From Leptospira inadai serovar Lyme str. 10 (GTDB lineage: Bacteria > Spirochaetota > Leptospiria > Leptospirales > Leptospiraceae), in contig NZ_AHMM02000017.1 in NCBI RefSeq assembly GCF_000243675.2, positions 434,001 through 498,000 on the forward strand: a stretch of 64,000 nt of DNA, in the 5' to 3' direction. Under the pieces are notes generated by a model, which made no database searches, had not been told where the DNA came from, and saw nothing but the letters and a program-made list of their open reading frames with translations. Shown piece after piece: positions 41,258 through 49,732 of this stretch (the first letter of the stretch is position 1; each line of letters starts with the position of its first letter). The position numbers and the translations under genes are program-made.

Positions 41258-41881
41258 ATGATCGCACCTAAAGAATTTCAGAAACACATAGACACGCTTC
41301 TCCATTGCAGACTTTGCCCGAAAATGGAGGGTAATCCCGTTCAAGGATGCGTCCCTCGATCGAAAATTCTTAGTCTTGGACAGGCGCCGGGAATTCACGA
41401 AGAAAGATTCGGAAGGCCGTTTGCATACACTGCCGGAAAAACCTTATTTAAATGGTTTGCCTCGATCGGAGTGGAAGAGGAACTCTATCGCTCTAAAGTA
41501 ACTATGTCGGCGGTCTGCAGATGTTTTCCCGGAAAAGCAAAAAGCGGAGACCGTAAACCGGACGCCTCCGAAATCGAAAATTGCTCGAGATATTTGGAGT
41601 TCGAAGTTCGTTTTAATCGGCCGGAGTTAATCATTCCGATAGGCAAATTAGCGATCGATCAAATGTCGGATGATAAAAAATACAAATTGGACGACGTGAT
41701 CGGAAAGAAATTTCGCAGAAAATTTCACGGAGTAGAGTTGGATTGGATTCCATTGCCTCACCCATCGGGGTTGAACGTTTGGAATCATACCGCTGAGGGC
41801 AAGATATTGATCGCTAAAGCCTTGGATTTGATTCGCACTCATCCGATCGTAAAGCAAGAACTAGTCCAGAAATCGCGGTAA
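41258..41881 (+). CDS. Uracil-DNA glycosylase family protein (Fe-S type, family 4/5-like)
   Basis: Removes uracil from DNA in base excision repair. In 207 residues the glycosylase motif A is GQAPGIHEERFGRPF (41-55) and motif B is HPSGLNVW (about 167-174). Cysteines Cys17 and Cys20 (CRLC), Cys87/Cys89 (VCRCF) and Cys109 fit the 4Fe-4S pattern of families 4 and 5. The AYTAGKTLFKWF stretch after motif A is unlike the GxAG form in some relatives, so the exact family is uncertain. It follows the STAS gene. Confidence 0.85.
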   Translation: MIAPKEFQKHIDTLLHCRLCPKMEGNPVQGCVPRSKILSLGQAPGIHEERFGRPFAYTAGKTLFKWFASIGVEEELYRSKVTMSAVCRCFPGKAKSGDRKPDASEIENCSRYLEFEVRFNRPELIIPIGKLAIDQMSDDKKYKLDDVIGKKFRRKFHGVELDWIPLPHPSGLNVWNHTAEGKILIAKALDLIRTHPIVKQELVQKSR

Positions 41882-41959
41882 TCAATACGAATTGACTTCC
41901 CTCCGAAAAAGCAGGGGGCGTCGGAATACTTATTTTAGATCGATCTCCCTTCTTTCGTT

Positions 41960-42229
41960 TTAATCCTTCCAACTCCACCATTTCATTTTCTCGGGTTCGG
42001 GTAATTCGGTAGAGGAAACATAAACGGCGCAACGAAATACGTACAGCATACATCGATCCACTCGGGTTCCCTGAAGTTTACAAAGCTCTTCGAAGAGAAA
42101 CTCCGGATTCTTCTTCGATAATTCCTGCTTACTTCGTAGACCTAGATTCCATAGATCCTCCGCTATAACCTTACCCACTCCTGGTAAGGTACGAAATTCC
42201 TTAAGAACGAGACTTTTTTCCGAACCCAC
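41960..42229 (-). CDS. Helix-hairpin-helix Cdd1-family protein
   Basis: An 89-residue protein with a helix-hairpin-helix motif (FRTLPGVGKVIAEDLWNLGL, residues about 12-31) followed by a Cys-containing region with TRVDRCMLYVFRCAVY and a C-terminal KWWSWKD. This whole arrangement is the pathogenicity locus Cdd1 (TfoX-C-like) family, which probably binds DNA through the hairpins. Function in bacteria is not established. It is transcribed toward the UDG gene and has no operon partner. Confidence 0.85.
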   Translation of the reverse strand: MGSEKSLVLKEFRTLPGVGKVIAEDLWNLGLRSKQELSKKNPEFLFEELCKLQGTRVDRCMLYVFRCAVYVSSTELPEPEKMKWWSWKD

Positions 42230-42665
42230 AACCGTACGATATCTTTCAAACGAATATAAATCAAGCCTTTACGGAATTTAAAAATGCGGGAACGCCCGAA
42301 TAAAATTCCGAATTTCGGATCTCAATCAATCCTTTATTCAGGACATTTTTGCGAGGCGGAATTCGAAAACATGACGCTTTATACTTAAACCGTCCCGGTA
42401 TTCAAGCGAGGAGTCCGCGAACCGGTATCTTTTTTCCGAATTTTTTCCGTTCCGAAACTTATCCGGCAAAGGTATTTCTGAAATTGCATAAGTCAAATGA
42501 TGAAGCCGACGAACTCCCGATCGACAGAAGATTTCGAATGAAATGATTTTAATGATTTCTCTCAACAGGCTTGCATAAGCGAAGCGATAAAGAATGATTG
42601 ATCAATACTAAGAACCGTCGTATATGTTTGCAAAATCTCCACACGACTTATGAGTCAGAAATCCG
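42230..42665. other. Intergenic region without a supported gene
   Basis: About 440 bases between divergent genes. Two overlapping weak frames exist (42338-42565 minus and 42349-42546 plus), neither with a binding site or family relationship, so I do not call them. The part near 42560-42650 is AT-rich and could hold the promoter of the following lipoprotein gene. No repeat or terminator hairpin is visible. Confidence 0.45.
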
Positions 42666-44609
42666 ATGGATGTTCGAATATCGTTAATCGCAGTTTCAAC
42701 CCTGATCGCTTGCGAATTTTTTTCCTGCGCGAGTGCGGCTCCCGTACGACCTAAGGAGGGAATCCGGGGAAATTCCGCATTCGTTCGGGATACCGCACTC
42801 TACAAATTGCGAGAACGAATGAAATCGGAGGGAATCGTAGGATTAGGGATTACTATCGTCGACGGCGAAAGGACCCTAATCAGTGCAGGATTAGGAAAGG
42901 CATCCTCCGAAAACGAAGTCTCCGAAAATACGATTTTTAAAGTGGGTTCCCTCTCCAAAATATTTACAGGGATCGCGGTTTTGCAATTAGCGGAGAACGG
43001 AAAAATAGTGTTGGATGATCCCGCGGAAAAGTATATTCCCGAACTCAAAGGGCTATCCTCCAGATTTCCCGACGCAAAACCGTTTACGATTCGGCAACTT
43101 TTAACGCATCACTCCGGTTTACCTTCGGATATTTTCGAGGATTGGAAGTTATCCGATCATTCATACGAGAAATATCCCTACAACGAACTCCCGCCCCTAT
43201 TGCAGGGAATTCACTTAACGCGAAAACCGGATACCGCATTCGCTTATAGTAATTTAGGATTTTCTATATTAGGTATTATCGTAGAACGTGCAAGCGGTTA
43301 TCGTTTCGAAGATTATATGAAGACATACATATTCGGGCCAGCCGGCATGAAGAACACCAGTTTTTACGACGACCTTCCCGAGAACGAAAAGGCCAGCGGG
43401 TATGCCGGTGGATTTTGGAAATCGGAAATGAAAGTTCCGAAAATTCGCGATCTCGCGGCGGGATCTCTTTCCACGACACCTAGCGATATGGGTTCGTTTA
43501 TTAAGGCGTTATTTACGAAAAATAAATACGGGAACAAGCTCCTGACTAACAGAAGCTTTAACGAATTCTACGCTAAGCAAAACAAAAGGATAGAAAGGGA
43601 TTTAGACTTCGAGATAGGATTGCCTCTATGGAGATTGATGGACGATAAAAACAATCTAGTTTTTGCCGGGCATGGAGGAGATTTACCTCCTTTTTCCTCC
43701 TACTTTCTATTGGATCCGGAAAGGGAAACCGGGATCTTTATAGTTTCCAATACTTTAACGTCCGGATCCACGGGATTAGAGGATCTCGCGATCGACTTGT
43801 TATCTCTTGCATCCGAAGCGAAGTCGGGAAAAACGATATCTTTACCGGAAAAAACCAAATTGCGGAAAACTCCGAATAAAGACGAACTTCTATCCTGGAA
43901 AAAATGGGAAGGATACTATGCATCCCCGCACGGGTTGCACAAACTTGAAATCGGAAATAAAAATCCGAATTTAAACCTGTTCTCTTTCAACATTTCACTG
44001 CATCCCCTCCAGGACGGAGATTTCGTTCCGAAACTACCGAGACTGTTCGGCCTCTTCGAATCGGCAAACGATAGCCTCGAACAGTTCAGAATTTCGTTTC
44101 ACGAATTTTCAGGGCAACCTGCTTTGGCATTCTCTACGATTCGAATCCCGAGAGGAGGAGTCTTGGGAATTGCGGAGAAAGTAGAGCCGTACGCTCTCCC
44201 GACCGAATGGGAAGATCGATTGAATCTGTATAAGCCCGAATGTATGGACCAAGGCGATATATTAGAAAAAGTGCAATTCGAATACGACAGCGAGTCCGGA
44301 TTCATTCTAATGCATTTATTCCTAAAATTGCCATGGGGAAACACCGAGGAAATATTCCCGGTCAAACCCATGGACAGGAACTCGGTGATAATTCTGGGGC
44401 ACGGTAGAAATCTAGGAGATACTTTGACGTTCGGCGAGGATGAAAAAGGGGAAATACTATATTATTCCGGTCATAAAATGCGGCGAATCAGAATCACCAG
44501 CTCGGATTCGTATAATCGCACAAAAACCAAAACAGGCTGTCCGGCGAATGTGCCTTTAACGAATCTCCTAAAGAATCTGCATGTCTTAAAGCAAAAACAA
44601 AAGGAGTGA
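42666..44609 (+). CDS. Serine hydrolase, beta-lactamase/PBP4*-like family, probable lipoprotein
   Basis: A 647-residue class C-like serine hydrolase. A signal peptide with possible lipobox (FFSC, Cys21; or LIAC, Cys16) suggests a lipoprotein facing the periplasm or surface. The active site is SxxK at Ser95-Lys98 (VGSLSKIFTG), YxN in FAYSNLGF (about 193-200) and HGG (near 337). The C-terminal 230 residues are beta-rich and may be a substrate-binding domain. Family members include peptidases, esterases and beta-lactamase-like enzymes, so the substrate is open. It converges on the radical SAM gene two bases away. Confidence 0.85.
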   Translation: MDVRISLIAVSTLIACEFFSCASAAPVRPKEGIRGNSAFVRDTALYKLRERMKSEGIVGLGITIVDGERTLISAGLGKASSENEVSENTIFKVGSLSKIFTGIAVLQLAENGKIVLDDPAEKYIPELKGLSSRFPDAKPFTIRQLLTHHSGLPSDIFEDWKLSDHSYEKYPYNELPPLLQGIHLTRKPDTAFAYSNLGFSILGIIVERASGYRFEDYMKTYIFGPAGMKNTSFYDDLPENEKASGYAGGFWKSEMKVPKIRDLAAGSLSTTPSDMGSFIKALFTKNKYGNKLLTNRSFNEFYAKQNKRIERDLDFEIGLPLWRLMDDKNNLVFAGHGGDLPPFSSYFLLDPERETGIFIVSNTLTSGSTGLEDLAIDLLSLASEAKSGKTISLPEKTKLRKTPNKDELLSWKKWEGYYASPHGLHKLEIGNKNPNLNLFSFNISLHPLQDGDFVPKLPRLFGLFESANDSLEQFRISFHEFSGQPALAFSTIRIPRGGVLGIAEKVEPYALPTEWEDRLNLYKPECMDQGDILEKVQFEYDSESGFILMHLFLKLPWGNTEEIFPVKPMDRNSVIILGHGRNLGDTLTFGEDEKGEILYYSGHKMRRIRITSSDSYNRTKTKTGCPANVPLTNLLKNLHVLKQKQKE

Positions 44610-44611
44610 CC

Positions 44612-46525
44612 CTATTTCTCCGAGTATCCGAGGACTTCCCAACACCATTTTCTTTCGAACTCACGATTCGAAAACGAAACGGTTTCGGGATCCGCCGCCT
44701 TTACGAGAGCGTCCCAGGCTTGAACATGAAAACCCTCTTCGACTATCCTCGCAGCCGGAAATTCTCCCCCAAGTTCCTCCGCCTTCCGAACCGCTTCTTC
44801 CCAGCTCATCTCTTGAAAAACAGGTATATATTCCCGAGCTTCTTCTATCCATTGCTTCGGGAAATCGGATTCCTTGGACAATACTAGCACGATACGGTGA
44901 AGCATATTCTCGCCTCTATGAGCCAAAGATCGAGACAAATAAGATGCGGGAATGCTGGAAAATTCCATTATAATTTCATTGATTAGTTTTATGGAAAATG
45001 GCTGCCCGGGATAAAGGATCAGATCGGTTACCGTAAACGGGTCGATTTGCAGCCTTTGTTTCAATTTGGATAAAAACTCCGTTTTAGTTGCTTCTAAATT
45101 TCTCGATTTCCACCAAATAGAGACATGTCTCGCGCCGGGTCTCGCTAAATCCGAAATCCCTTCATCGCTCTTTTTCTCGGGTGAAAAGCAGAATACGTCA
45201 TCGAAGTTCGGATCATAATTCGCCAGAAACGGTCTCGGGGTCTCGTCCAAACGACGATCCAAGCGATCCTCGGACATAAATAGGGTCGAGCTCAGATCCT
45301 CGGCGGAAAAATTCGGAGTTCGAATGACCCGATACGGAGGTTTCGGTAGATAAATCAGCCCTTCCCTTTGGGCATCCCTTCGCATAACAGTTCCGGGTAA
45401 GACGGATAAGGGAAAAACCTGCACCCATTCTCCAAGCCCGTGTTCGTAAAAAAATTCGATTCCGTTCAATACGTCCTCCGGAGAATCTCCGGGAAGACCA
45501 ATGATAAGGTCCAGAAGAAGTTCGATCCCTCTATCAGCCAACATTTTAGCCGCCTCTGCGACCTTCTCGGGAGTTCCATAGCGCTTCACACGCTTTAAGG
45601 TTTCCTTATTAATGGATTGCATGCCCAATTCGATTCTGTCGAAGCCGGCCAGAGCGAGTTTATCGGCAATTTTCTCGGTGATCCCTTCCGATCTTAATTC
45701 TCCGAACATACTCATCTGCCTGTCGAAATTGACGTCTATAATCGCATCCAGGAATTCCTCGAATCCGGGCCGATGATTGAATGTCGGATCCAGAAAAACG
45801 AGTTCTTTAGCGCCTCTATCCTTTAGATTCTTTAATAGCTTTACAGTTTCAGGAATATCTAAAGTTCTTAGCACGTTGCTGCTTTTAGGATAGAAACAGT
45901 AAGTACACTGCGACCTGCATCCTCGTACCGTCTCCAAGTAGGTCGACCTGGCGGGATCCACCGGAACGAATCCTTCCAAATAGGGAGAAGGATAACTAGT
46001 AAGAGGAAACGAGGCGTTCTCTTCCGGAGAAAATTCTCCCATTCTTCCGTCTTCCTTTCGTAAGGCGATATTCGGCAGGGACCTTGGGTCTTCTTTTTTT
46101 AAGAGAGCTTCCAATAGATAGGAAAAAGTATGCTCCGCTTCGCCGGACATTGCGATATCGTAGCCTGTTTCGGCCAGTATAAACGGATTATCCGAATTCA
46201 CTTCCGGACCGCCGATCAGGATTTTCGTATTAGGTGACCGAGCCTTCACTTCCCGAGCGAGATGTAGACTCCTTTCGGAATTCCAAAGATAGAGGGAAAA
46301 ACCTACGAATTCAGGTTCGTCTTTTGCGATGCGATCCGCTAATCGGCTGTCGCCTTCCTGGTCGGTGATCAAAGGGTCTAGGACCTCCACGCTCAAACCT
46401 TTTTTTTCCAAGCCGTTAACTCTCGCGGACACAGCCAAGCAACCCGCCGCCAAAGGAACGTTCCCCGTCGCAGCAAAGGCGGTCGGAGGAGGGACCGGAA
46501 GTTGTACTAGTTTGAGCTTAGACAT
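44612..46525 (-). CDS. Radical SAM protein with N-terminal B12-binding-like domain
   Basis: A 637-residue enzyme. The N-terminal half (about 1-150) resembles the cobalamin-binding Rossmann domain (FVGFSLYLWNSERSLHLARE, ILIGGPEVNSDN, MSGEAEHTF) without the cobalt-ligating DxHxxG, so whether it binds B12 is uncertain. The radical SAM core has Cys203, Cys207 and Cys210 (GCRSQCTYCFY), the SAM loop, and a GLPGD block. Related proteins build modified lipids, tetrapyrroles or antibiotics. The substrate is unknown. A repeat cluster begins directly upstream (46530). Confidence 0.85.
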   Translation of the reverse strand: MSKLKLVQLPVPPPTAFAATGNVPLAAGCLAVSARVNGLEKKGLSVEVLDPLITDQEGDSRLADRIAKDEPEFVGFSLYLWNSERSLHLAREVKARSPNTKILIGGPEVNSDNPFILAETGYDIAMSGEAEHTFSYLLEALLKKEDPRSLPNIALRKEDGRMGEFSPEENASFPLTSYPSPYLEGFVPVDPARSTYLETVRGCRSQCTYCFYPKSSNVLRTLDIPETVKLLKNLKDRGAKELVFLDPTFNHRPGFEEFLDAIIDVNFDRQMSMFGELRSEGITEKIADKLALAGFDRIELGMQSINKETLKRVKRYGTPEKVAEAAKMLADRGIELLLDLIIGLPGDSPEDVLNGIEFFYEHGLGEWVQVFPLSVLPGTVMRRDAQREGLIYLPKPPYRVIRTPNFSAEDLSSTLFMSEDRLDRRLDETPRPFLANYDPNFDDVFCFSPEKKSDEGISDLARPGARHVSIWWKSRNLEATKTEFLSKLKQRLQIDPFTVTDLILYPGQPFSIKLINEIIMEFSSIPASYLSRSLAHRGENMLHRIVLVLSKESDFPKQWIEEAREYIPVFQEMSWEEAVRKAEELGGEFPAARIVEEGFHVQAWDALVKAADPETVSFSNREFERKWCWEVLGYSEK

Positions 46526-46529
46526 AAAA

Positions 46530-46898
46530 CAGAGGACTGAACATTGATGAGCCGAGTTTCCATGTTCTGGAGAAAGATTCCTGTGTTACAAGGATTTTTC
46601 TCTTTCAGAGGACTGAACATTGATGAGCGGGGTTTCCATGTTCTATGGAAAGATTCCTGTGTTATAGTAGATCTTCCTCTACCCCCGCTGCCTTTCGAAC
46701 TTCGAGCAGTTACTGTCTTCTGTCCTCTGACCTCTGTCTTCTGAAAGCGAACGCGTCTGTCTTCAGTCCTCTGTCCTCTGAAAGCGAACGCGTCTGTCTT
46801 CAGTCCTCTGTCCTCTGAAAGCGAACACGTCTGTCTTCAGTCCTCTGTCCTCTGAAAGCGAACGCGTCTGTCTTCAGTCCTCTGTCCTCTGTCCTCTG
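46530..46898 (+). repeat. Heptamer-ended repeat cluster 5 (two cores)
   Basis: Two forward cores (from 46541 and 46618, both with CATTGATGAGC and GGAAAGATTCCTGTG or AGAAAGATTCCTGTG), then a complete 3' arm ending CTGACCTCTGTCTTCTG and a four-copy 37-bp tandem repeat. It lies in the 457-base gap between the radical SAM gene and mntA, and takes up nearly all of it; there is no gene here. Confidence 0.85.
46744..46891 (+). repeat. 37-bp tandem repeat, four copies
   Basis: Units starting AAAGCGAACGCGTCTG at 46744, 46781, 46818 and 46855, nearly identical (one G-to-A change in the third), each ending in two TCCTCTG heptamers; one extra heptamer follows at 46892-46898. The unit repeats the spacer AAAGCGAACGCGTCTGTC found at the ends of other cores. 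Confidence 0.92.
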
Positions 46899-46982
46899 AA
46901 AGCGCAAGTTCTGCCTGGAATAATTCTTGAGCCAAAATTAACTGGACAAATTGTCTTCAAGCTATCAAATTTATGAATAAGT

Positions 46983-47276
46983 ATGAATCGAGACCAGGTA
47001 ATTGAGAGTATTCGTAAGAACATACTGACTATCCAGTCGTATGGGATAGATTCGATCGGCATTTTTGGATCCGTTGCAAGAAACGAGAATACTCATAATA
47101 GTGATTTAGATGTCCTTGTAAGCTTTCGCGATGGTGAACTTAATTTAGATTCGTATATGGATTTAAAGTTTTATTTAGAAAATTTATTTAGCTGTAAAGT
47201 TGATTTAGTTACGGTATCGAGTATAAAACCATATTTTAAAGAGCGAATATTACAAGAAGTTGTATATGCAGCGTGA
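46983..47276 (+). CDS. MntA-like nucleotidyltransferase antitoxin
   Basis: A 97-residue minimal nucleotidyltransferase. The catalytic pattern GS-x10-D-x-D is exact (Gly29-Ser30, Asp41 and Asp43 in GIFGSVARNENTHNSDLDV), with the third acidic residue in CKVDLVTVSS. In HepT-MntA modules this antitoxin AMPylates the HepT toxin tyrosine, silencing it. It overlaps the hepT-like frame. The DNA is much more AT-rich than the flanking core genes, and repeat cluster 5 lies 84 bases upstream. Confidence 0.9.
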   Translation: MNRDQVIESIRKNILTIQSYGIDSIGIFGSVARNENTHNSDLDVLVSFRDGELNLDSYMDLKFYLENLFSCKVDLVTVSSIKPYFKERILQEVVYAA

Positions 47277-47613
47277 TTTTGGCGCCTACTTGCAAGATAT
47301 TGTTGATAGCATTAATGAAATTGAGAAATTTACCGCCGGAATCAATTCGAAATCTATCTTCCTTAATAATATAGAAAAGAAACGAGCTGTTGAACGTGAT
47401 ATAGAAATTATCGGTGAAGCAGTCAAAAAACTCCCTGATAGTATTCGTAGTTTACATCCTGAAATCGAATGGAAGAAAATAGCCGGTATACGGGATATTT
47501 TAGCACATGGTTATTTCTCAATTGATGATGATATTATTTGGGATATTGTTAAGAATCGCTTAGCCTCATTGAAAGAAGCTTGCTCTGATCTTTTGAAGCA
47601 TCCTGATTATTAG
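47266..47613 (+). CDS. HepT-like HEPN-family toxin
   Basis: A 115-residue HEPN (DUF86) ribonuclease. The signature Rx4HxY is present: Arg76, His81 and Tyr83 in IRDILAHGYF. The helical bundle (IVDSINEIEKF, DIEIIGEAVKKL) matches the family. The tyrosine is the residue modified by MntA in studied modules. I start at ATG 47266; a TTG at 47260 is in frame. It overlaps mntA by 11 bases. An attC-like palindrome follows nine bases after its stop. Confidence 0.9.
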   Translation: MQRDFGAYLQDIVDSINEIEKFTAGINSKSIFLNNIEKKRAVERDIEIIGEAVKKLPDSIRSLHPEIEWKKIAGIRDILAHGYFSIDDDIIWDIVKNRLASLKEACSDLLKHPDY

Positions 47614-47621
47614 CGGGACCA

Positions 47622-47688
47622 GCGTATAACTAAAAATTGTCGCGGCGCTTCAGGCTCGCGAATGTCGGATCGCCTTGGCCGTTATGCG
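47622..47688. other. attC-like palindrome after the HepT gene
   Basis: GCGTATAAC at 47622-47630 can pair with GTTATGCG at 47681-47688 (eight bases, one G-U), and an inner TCGCG (47640-47644) pairs with CGCGA (47657-47661). This paired-arm shape, 67 bases long, directly after a toxin-antitoxin gene, is what integron attC sites look like. The right end reads GTTATGC, which does not fully match the strict GTTRRRY core, so this is a candidate only; a terminator or a remnant is possible. Confidence 0.4.
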
Positions 47689-47739
47689 TAATGACAAAAA
47701 ACCGCAAGATAAAACCGAGTTCATTCTTTAGGACATTAT

Positions 47740-47936
47740 CCTCAACGTCTAGCAGCTACTATCTGCAGAGGACGGAAGACAGAGGACAGAACATTGATGA
47801 GCAGGGTTTCCATGTTCTACAGGAAGATTCCTCCGTTATCAGTGGATTTTTCGTCTAACCCCGCTGCCTTTCGAACTTCGAGCAGTTACTGTCCTCTGAC
47901 CTCTGTCTTCTGAACGCGTCTGTCCTCTGTCCTCTG
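47740..47936 (+). repeat. Heptamer-ended repeat cluster 6 (one core)
   Basis: CAACGTCTAGCAGCTACTAT (the 3' motif of another copy) is followed by a full element from CAGAGG 47766 to CCTCTG 47936 with the AACATTGATGAGCAGG, TTCTACAGGAAGATTC and GAACTTCGAGCAGTTACTG blocks. It separates the HepT-MntA pair from brnA. With the palindrome before it, this fills the gap 47614-47970; no gene is present. Confidence 0.85.
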
Positions 47937-47970
47937 CGTGGGAGCTCCATATCCGACTTGATTTTGGGAT

Positions 47971-48180
47971 TTATTTCCAGGAAAGATCAATTTTTTTATG
48001 TTTAGAAGCGCATTCAGCTAAGTATAAATTAATTAGATTCTGATACGGAATACCTGTTTGATCTGCTAATCCTTTGAAATATCCTATTGTATCGATATCA
48101 ACCCTGATGGTAATTGGTTTTTTCAATTTTTTTAAATAAGGATTTTTTTTGGATTTTGAAAAGTCATATTCCTTTTTCAT
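47971..48180 (-). CDS. BrnA-like antitoxin (ribbon-helix-helix)
   Basis: A 69-residue basic protein. The C-terminal two thirds, KPITIRVDIDTIGYFKGLAD and TGIPYQNLINLYLAECAS, read as a strand-helix-helix DNA-binding fold of the BrnA/CopG type. Its start overlaps the brnT stop by four bases (ATGA), so translation is coupled and the pair forms a type II module. BrnA binds BrnT and represses their shared promoter in known systems. Its composition is AT-rich, like that of brnT. Confidence 0.85.
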   Translation of the reverse strand: MKKEYDFSKSKKNPYLKKLKKPITIRVDIDTIGYFKGLADQTGIPYQNLINLYLAECASKHKKIDLSWK

Positions 48181-48467
48181 AAAAATGCCTCGTATTGTTT
48201 AGATTCCGATTTTGTAGCTTTTCGTGCAGAAATAATTCGTATGATATCTTTTGATGATCGGTAACAATGAGAGACCATTAATAGATTCAGTTTATAGCTA
48301 AATCCCAAAATAACGAACCTTTCTTCATCTTCTGAATGTTCCGGATCATTAATCACCCTTGCGTTTTCATCGAAAAAAACAGTCTTAGCTTCTTCGAATG
48401 ATATTCCATGTTTTCTTTTATTAGCTGAGCTTTTTGTCGGATCCCATTCAAAGTCAATTTCTGACAT
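48177..48467 (-). CDS. BrnT-family toxin
   Basis: A 96-residue ribonuclease toxin of the BrnT/RelE-like fold. The family opening FEWDPTKSSANKRKHGISFEEA (residues 6-27) and the C-terminal strand region IIRIISARKATKSE (near 76-89) are typical. BrnT blocks translation and is neutralised by BrnA. The gene precedes brnA on the minus strand with a four-base overlap. A palindrome covers its start codon (48466-48495). Confidence 0.9.
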   Translation of the reverse strand: MSEIDFEWDPTKSSANKRKHGISFEEAKTVFFDENARVINDPEHSEDEERFVILGFSYKLNLLMVSHCYRSSKDIIRIISARKATKSESKQYEAFL

Positions 48468-48495
48468 ATGTATAGTATCAATATATCATACATAT
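48466..48495. promoter_or_regulatory. Candidate operator palindrome at the brnT start
   Basis: ATATGTAT (48466-48473) and ATACATAT (48488-48495) are perfect eight-base inverted arms separated by 14 AT-rich bases that include TATAGTATC and ATATATC. It overlaps the brnT start codon and lies in the promoter position. BrnA-type antitoxins repress their own operon by binding such palindromes, so autoregulation is likely (inference). Confidence 0.6.
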
Positions 48496-48535
48496 TTATT
48501 ACGTCAATATAGATTTATGACAGGTGTTAGATTTA

Positions 48536-49002
48536 GACTGAGGACAGGAAGAGGTATTAGGTTTTAGACATTGATGAGCCGGGTTTCCACATTCTACAGG
48601 AAGATTCCTCCGTTATCAGTGGATTTTTCCTCTACCCCTGCTGTCTTTCGAACTTCGAGCAGTTACTGTCTTCTGTCCTCTGACCTCTGTCTTCTGCAGA
48701 GGACAGAACATTGATGAGCAGGCTTTCCATGTTCTATGGAAAGATTCCTGTGTTATCAGTGGATTTTTCGTCTAACCCCGCTGCCTTTCGAACTTCGAGC
48801 AGTTACTGTCTTCTGTCCTCTGACCTCTGTCTTCTGAAAGCGAACGCGTCTGTCTCCCTGAGGACAGATGACAGAGGACTGAAGACAGAACATTGATAAA
48901 CGGAGTTTCCATGCTATAGATAAAGATTCTTGTGTTATAGTAGATCTTCCTCTACCCCTGCTGTCTTTCGAACTTCGTGCAGCTACTGTCTTCTGTCCTC
49001 TG
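48536..49002 (+). repeat. Heptamer-ended repeat cluster 7 (three cores)
   Basis: Three forward cores with CATTGATGAGCC, CATTGATGAGCA and CATTGATAAACG near 48568, 48711 and 48892, each followed by GAAAGATTCCTGTGTTA-type or related sequence and a CTTCGAGCAG or CTTCGTGCAG block and ending in TCCTCTG heptamers. They lie in the gap between brnT and the mgtC gene; the frames read across them are repeat translations, not genes. Confidence 0.88.
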
Positions 49003-49012
49003 CTAGCTCGAT

Positions 49013-49726
49013 TCACTCGGTCGTACTGGTCCAAAATGCCTGTTTGATGCTTTCTTGCTTTGTAAGCTCTTCTACAAGGCTATCCAGCTCCACTCCTTCA
49101 ACGGAAGTAGAAACTAAAACGGCTCGGATATGAACTAAATCGTGCCCGAATGGACTAATAATAAGATCCCGAACCGGGTAGTTGGCCTGCTCCAAAAATT
49201 GTTCCAATAATTGCAGCGCTTCCTTATGTTTTTCCCTGACTGCAATTACGTTCATGGTCATCGTCGCTTCTACGAATCGAGTGTCCAAAGGTTGACGATT
49301 AATACGATTCACGATCGGCCTCAATAACGTATTGGTGGCAAGAACGAAGGCGGAACCTAAAAAAGCCTCTAAAAGTAGATCGGCTCCTGCGCAGGCCCCG
49401 ACAGCGGCGGAAGTCCAAAGGGTTGCGGCCGTATTCAAACCGCGGACATTTCCGTCCCCACGCATGATCACCCCTGCCCCAAGAAAACCGATTCCTGAAA
49501 CGACATAGGCCATTACATGCACGGCTCCGTCATGCCCATGGAGTCGATTTGCCGCATCGACAAAAATTGCGGATCCTACCGACACGAGTACGTTCGTCCG
49601 CAGGCCCGCCGTTCTTTGCCGATACTGTCTTTCCAACCCGATCAGTCCGCCGAGAACAAACGCGGCACTCAAGCTAATGATCGTATCCAGCAGAGAGATA
49701 ATATTAATTTTATGAAATGCTTCCAT
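49013..49726 (-). CDS. MgtC/SapB family membrane protein
   Basis: A 237-residue inner membrane protein with about five membrane segments in residues 10-145. MgtC motifs are present: [23 protein letters not shown] (about 26-48) and [22 protein letters not shown]. The C-terminal part (about 155-237) resembles an ACT-like regulatory domain. MgtC proteins act in Mg2+-limited growth and virulence in other bacteria; a role here is unproven. It is six bases downstream of the desaturase gene, so cotranscribed. Confidence 0.88.
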   Translation of the reverse strand: MEAFHKINIISLLDTIISLSAAFVLGGLIGLERQYRQRTAGLRTNVLVSVGSAIFVDAANRLHGHDGAVHVMAYVVSGIGFLGAGVIMRGDGNVRGLNTAATLWTSAAVGACAGADLLLEAFLGSAFVLATNTLLRPIVNRINRQPLDTRFVEATMTMNVIAVREKHKEALQLLEQFLEQANYPVRDLIISPFGHDLVHIRAVLVSTSVEGVELDSLVEELTKQESIKQAFWTSTTE

Positions 49727-49732
49727 GTTATC

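Noticed and set aside
42338..42565. 75-codon minus-strand frame between the Cdd1 and lipoprotein genes
   Set aside because: An opposing frame covers the same bases, neither has a binding site, and the composition is unremarkable.
46544..46744. 66-codon plus-strand frame in repeat cluster 5
   Set aside because: It is read entirely from the repeat core; similar frames occur in other copies and no binding site is present.
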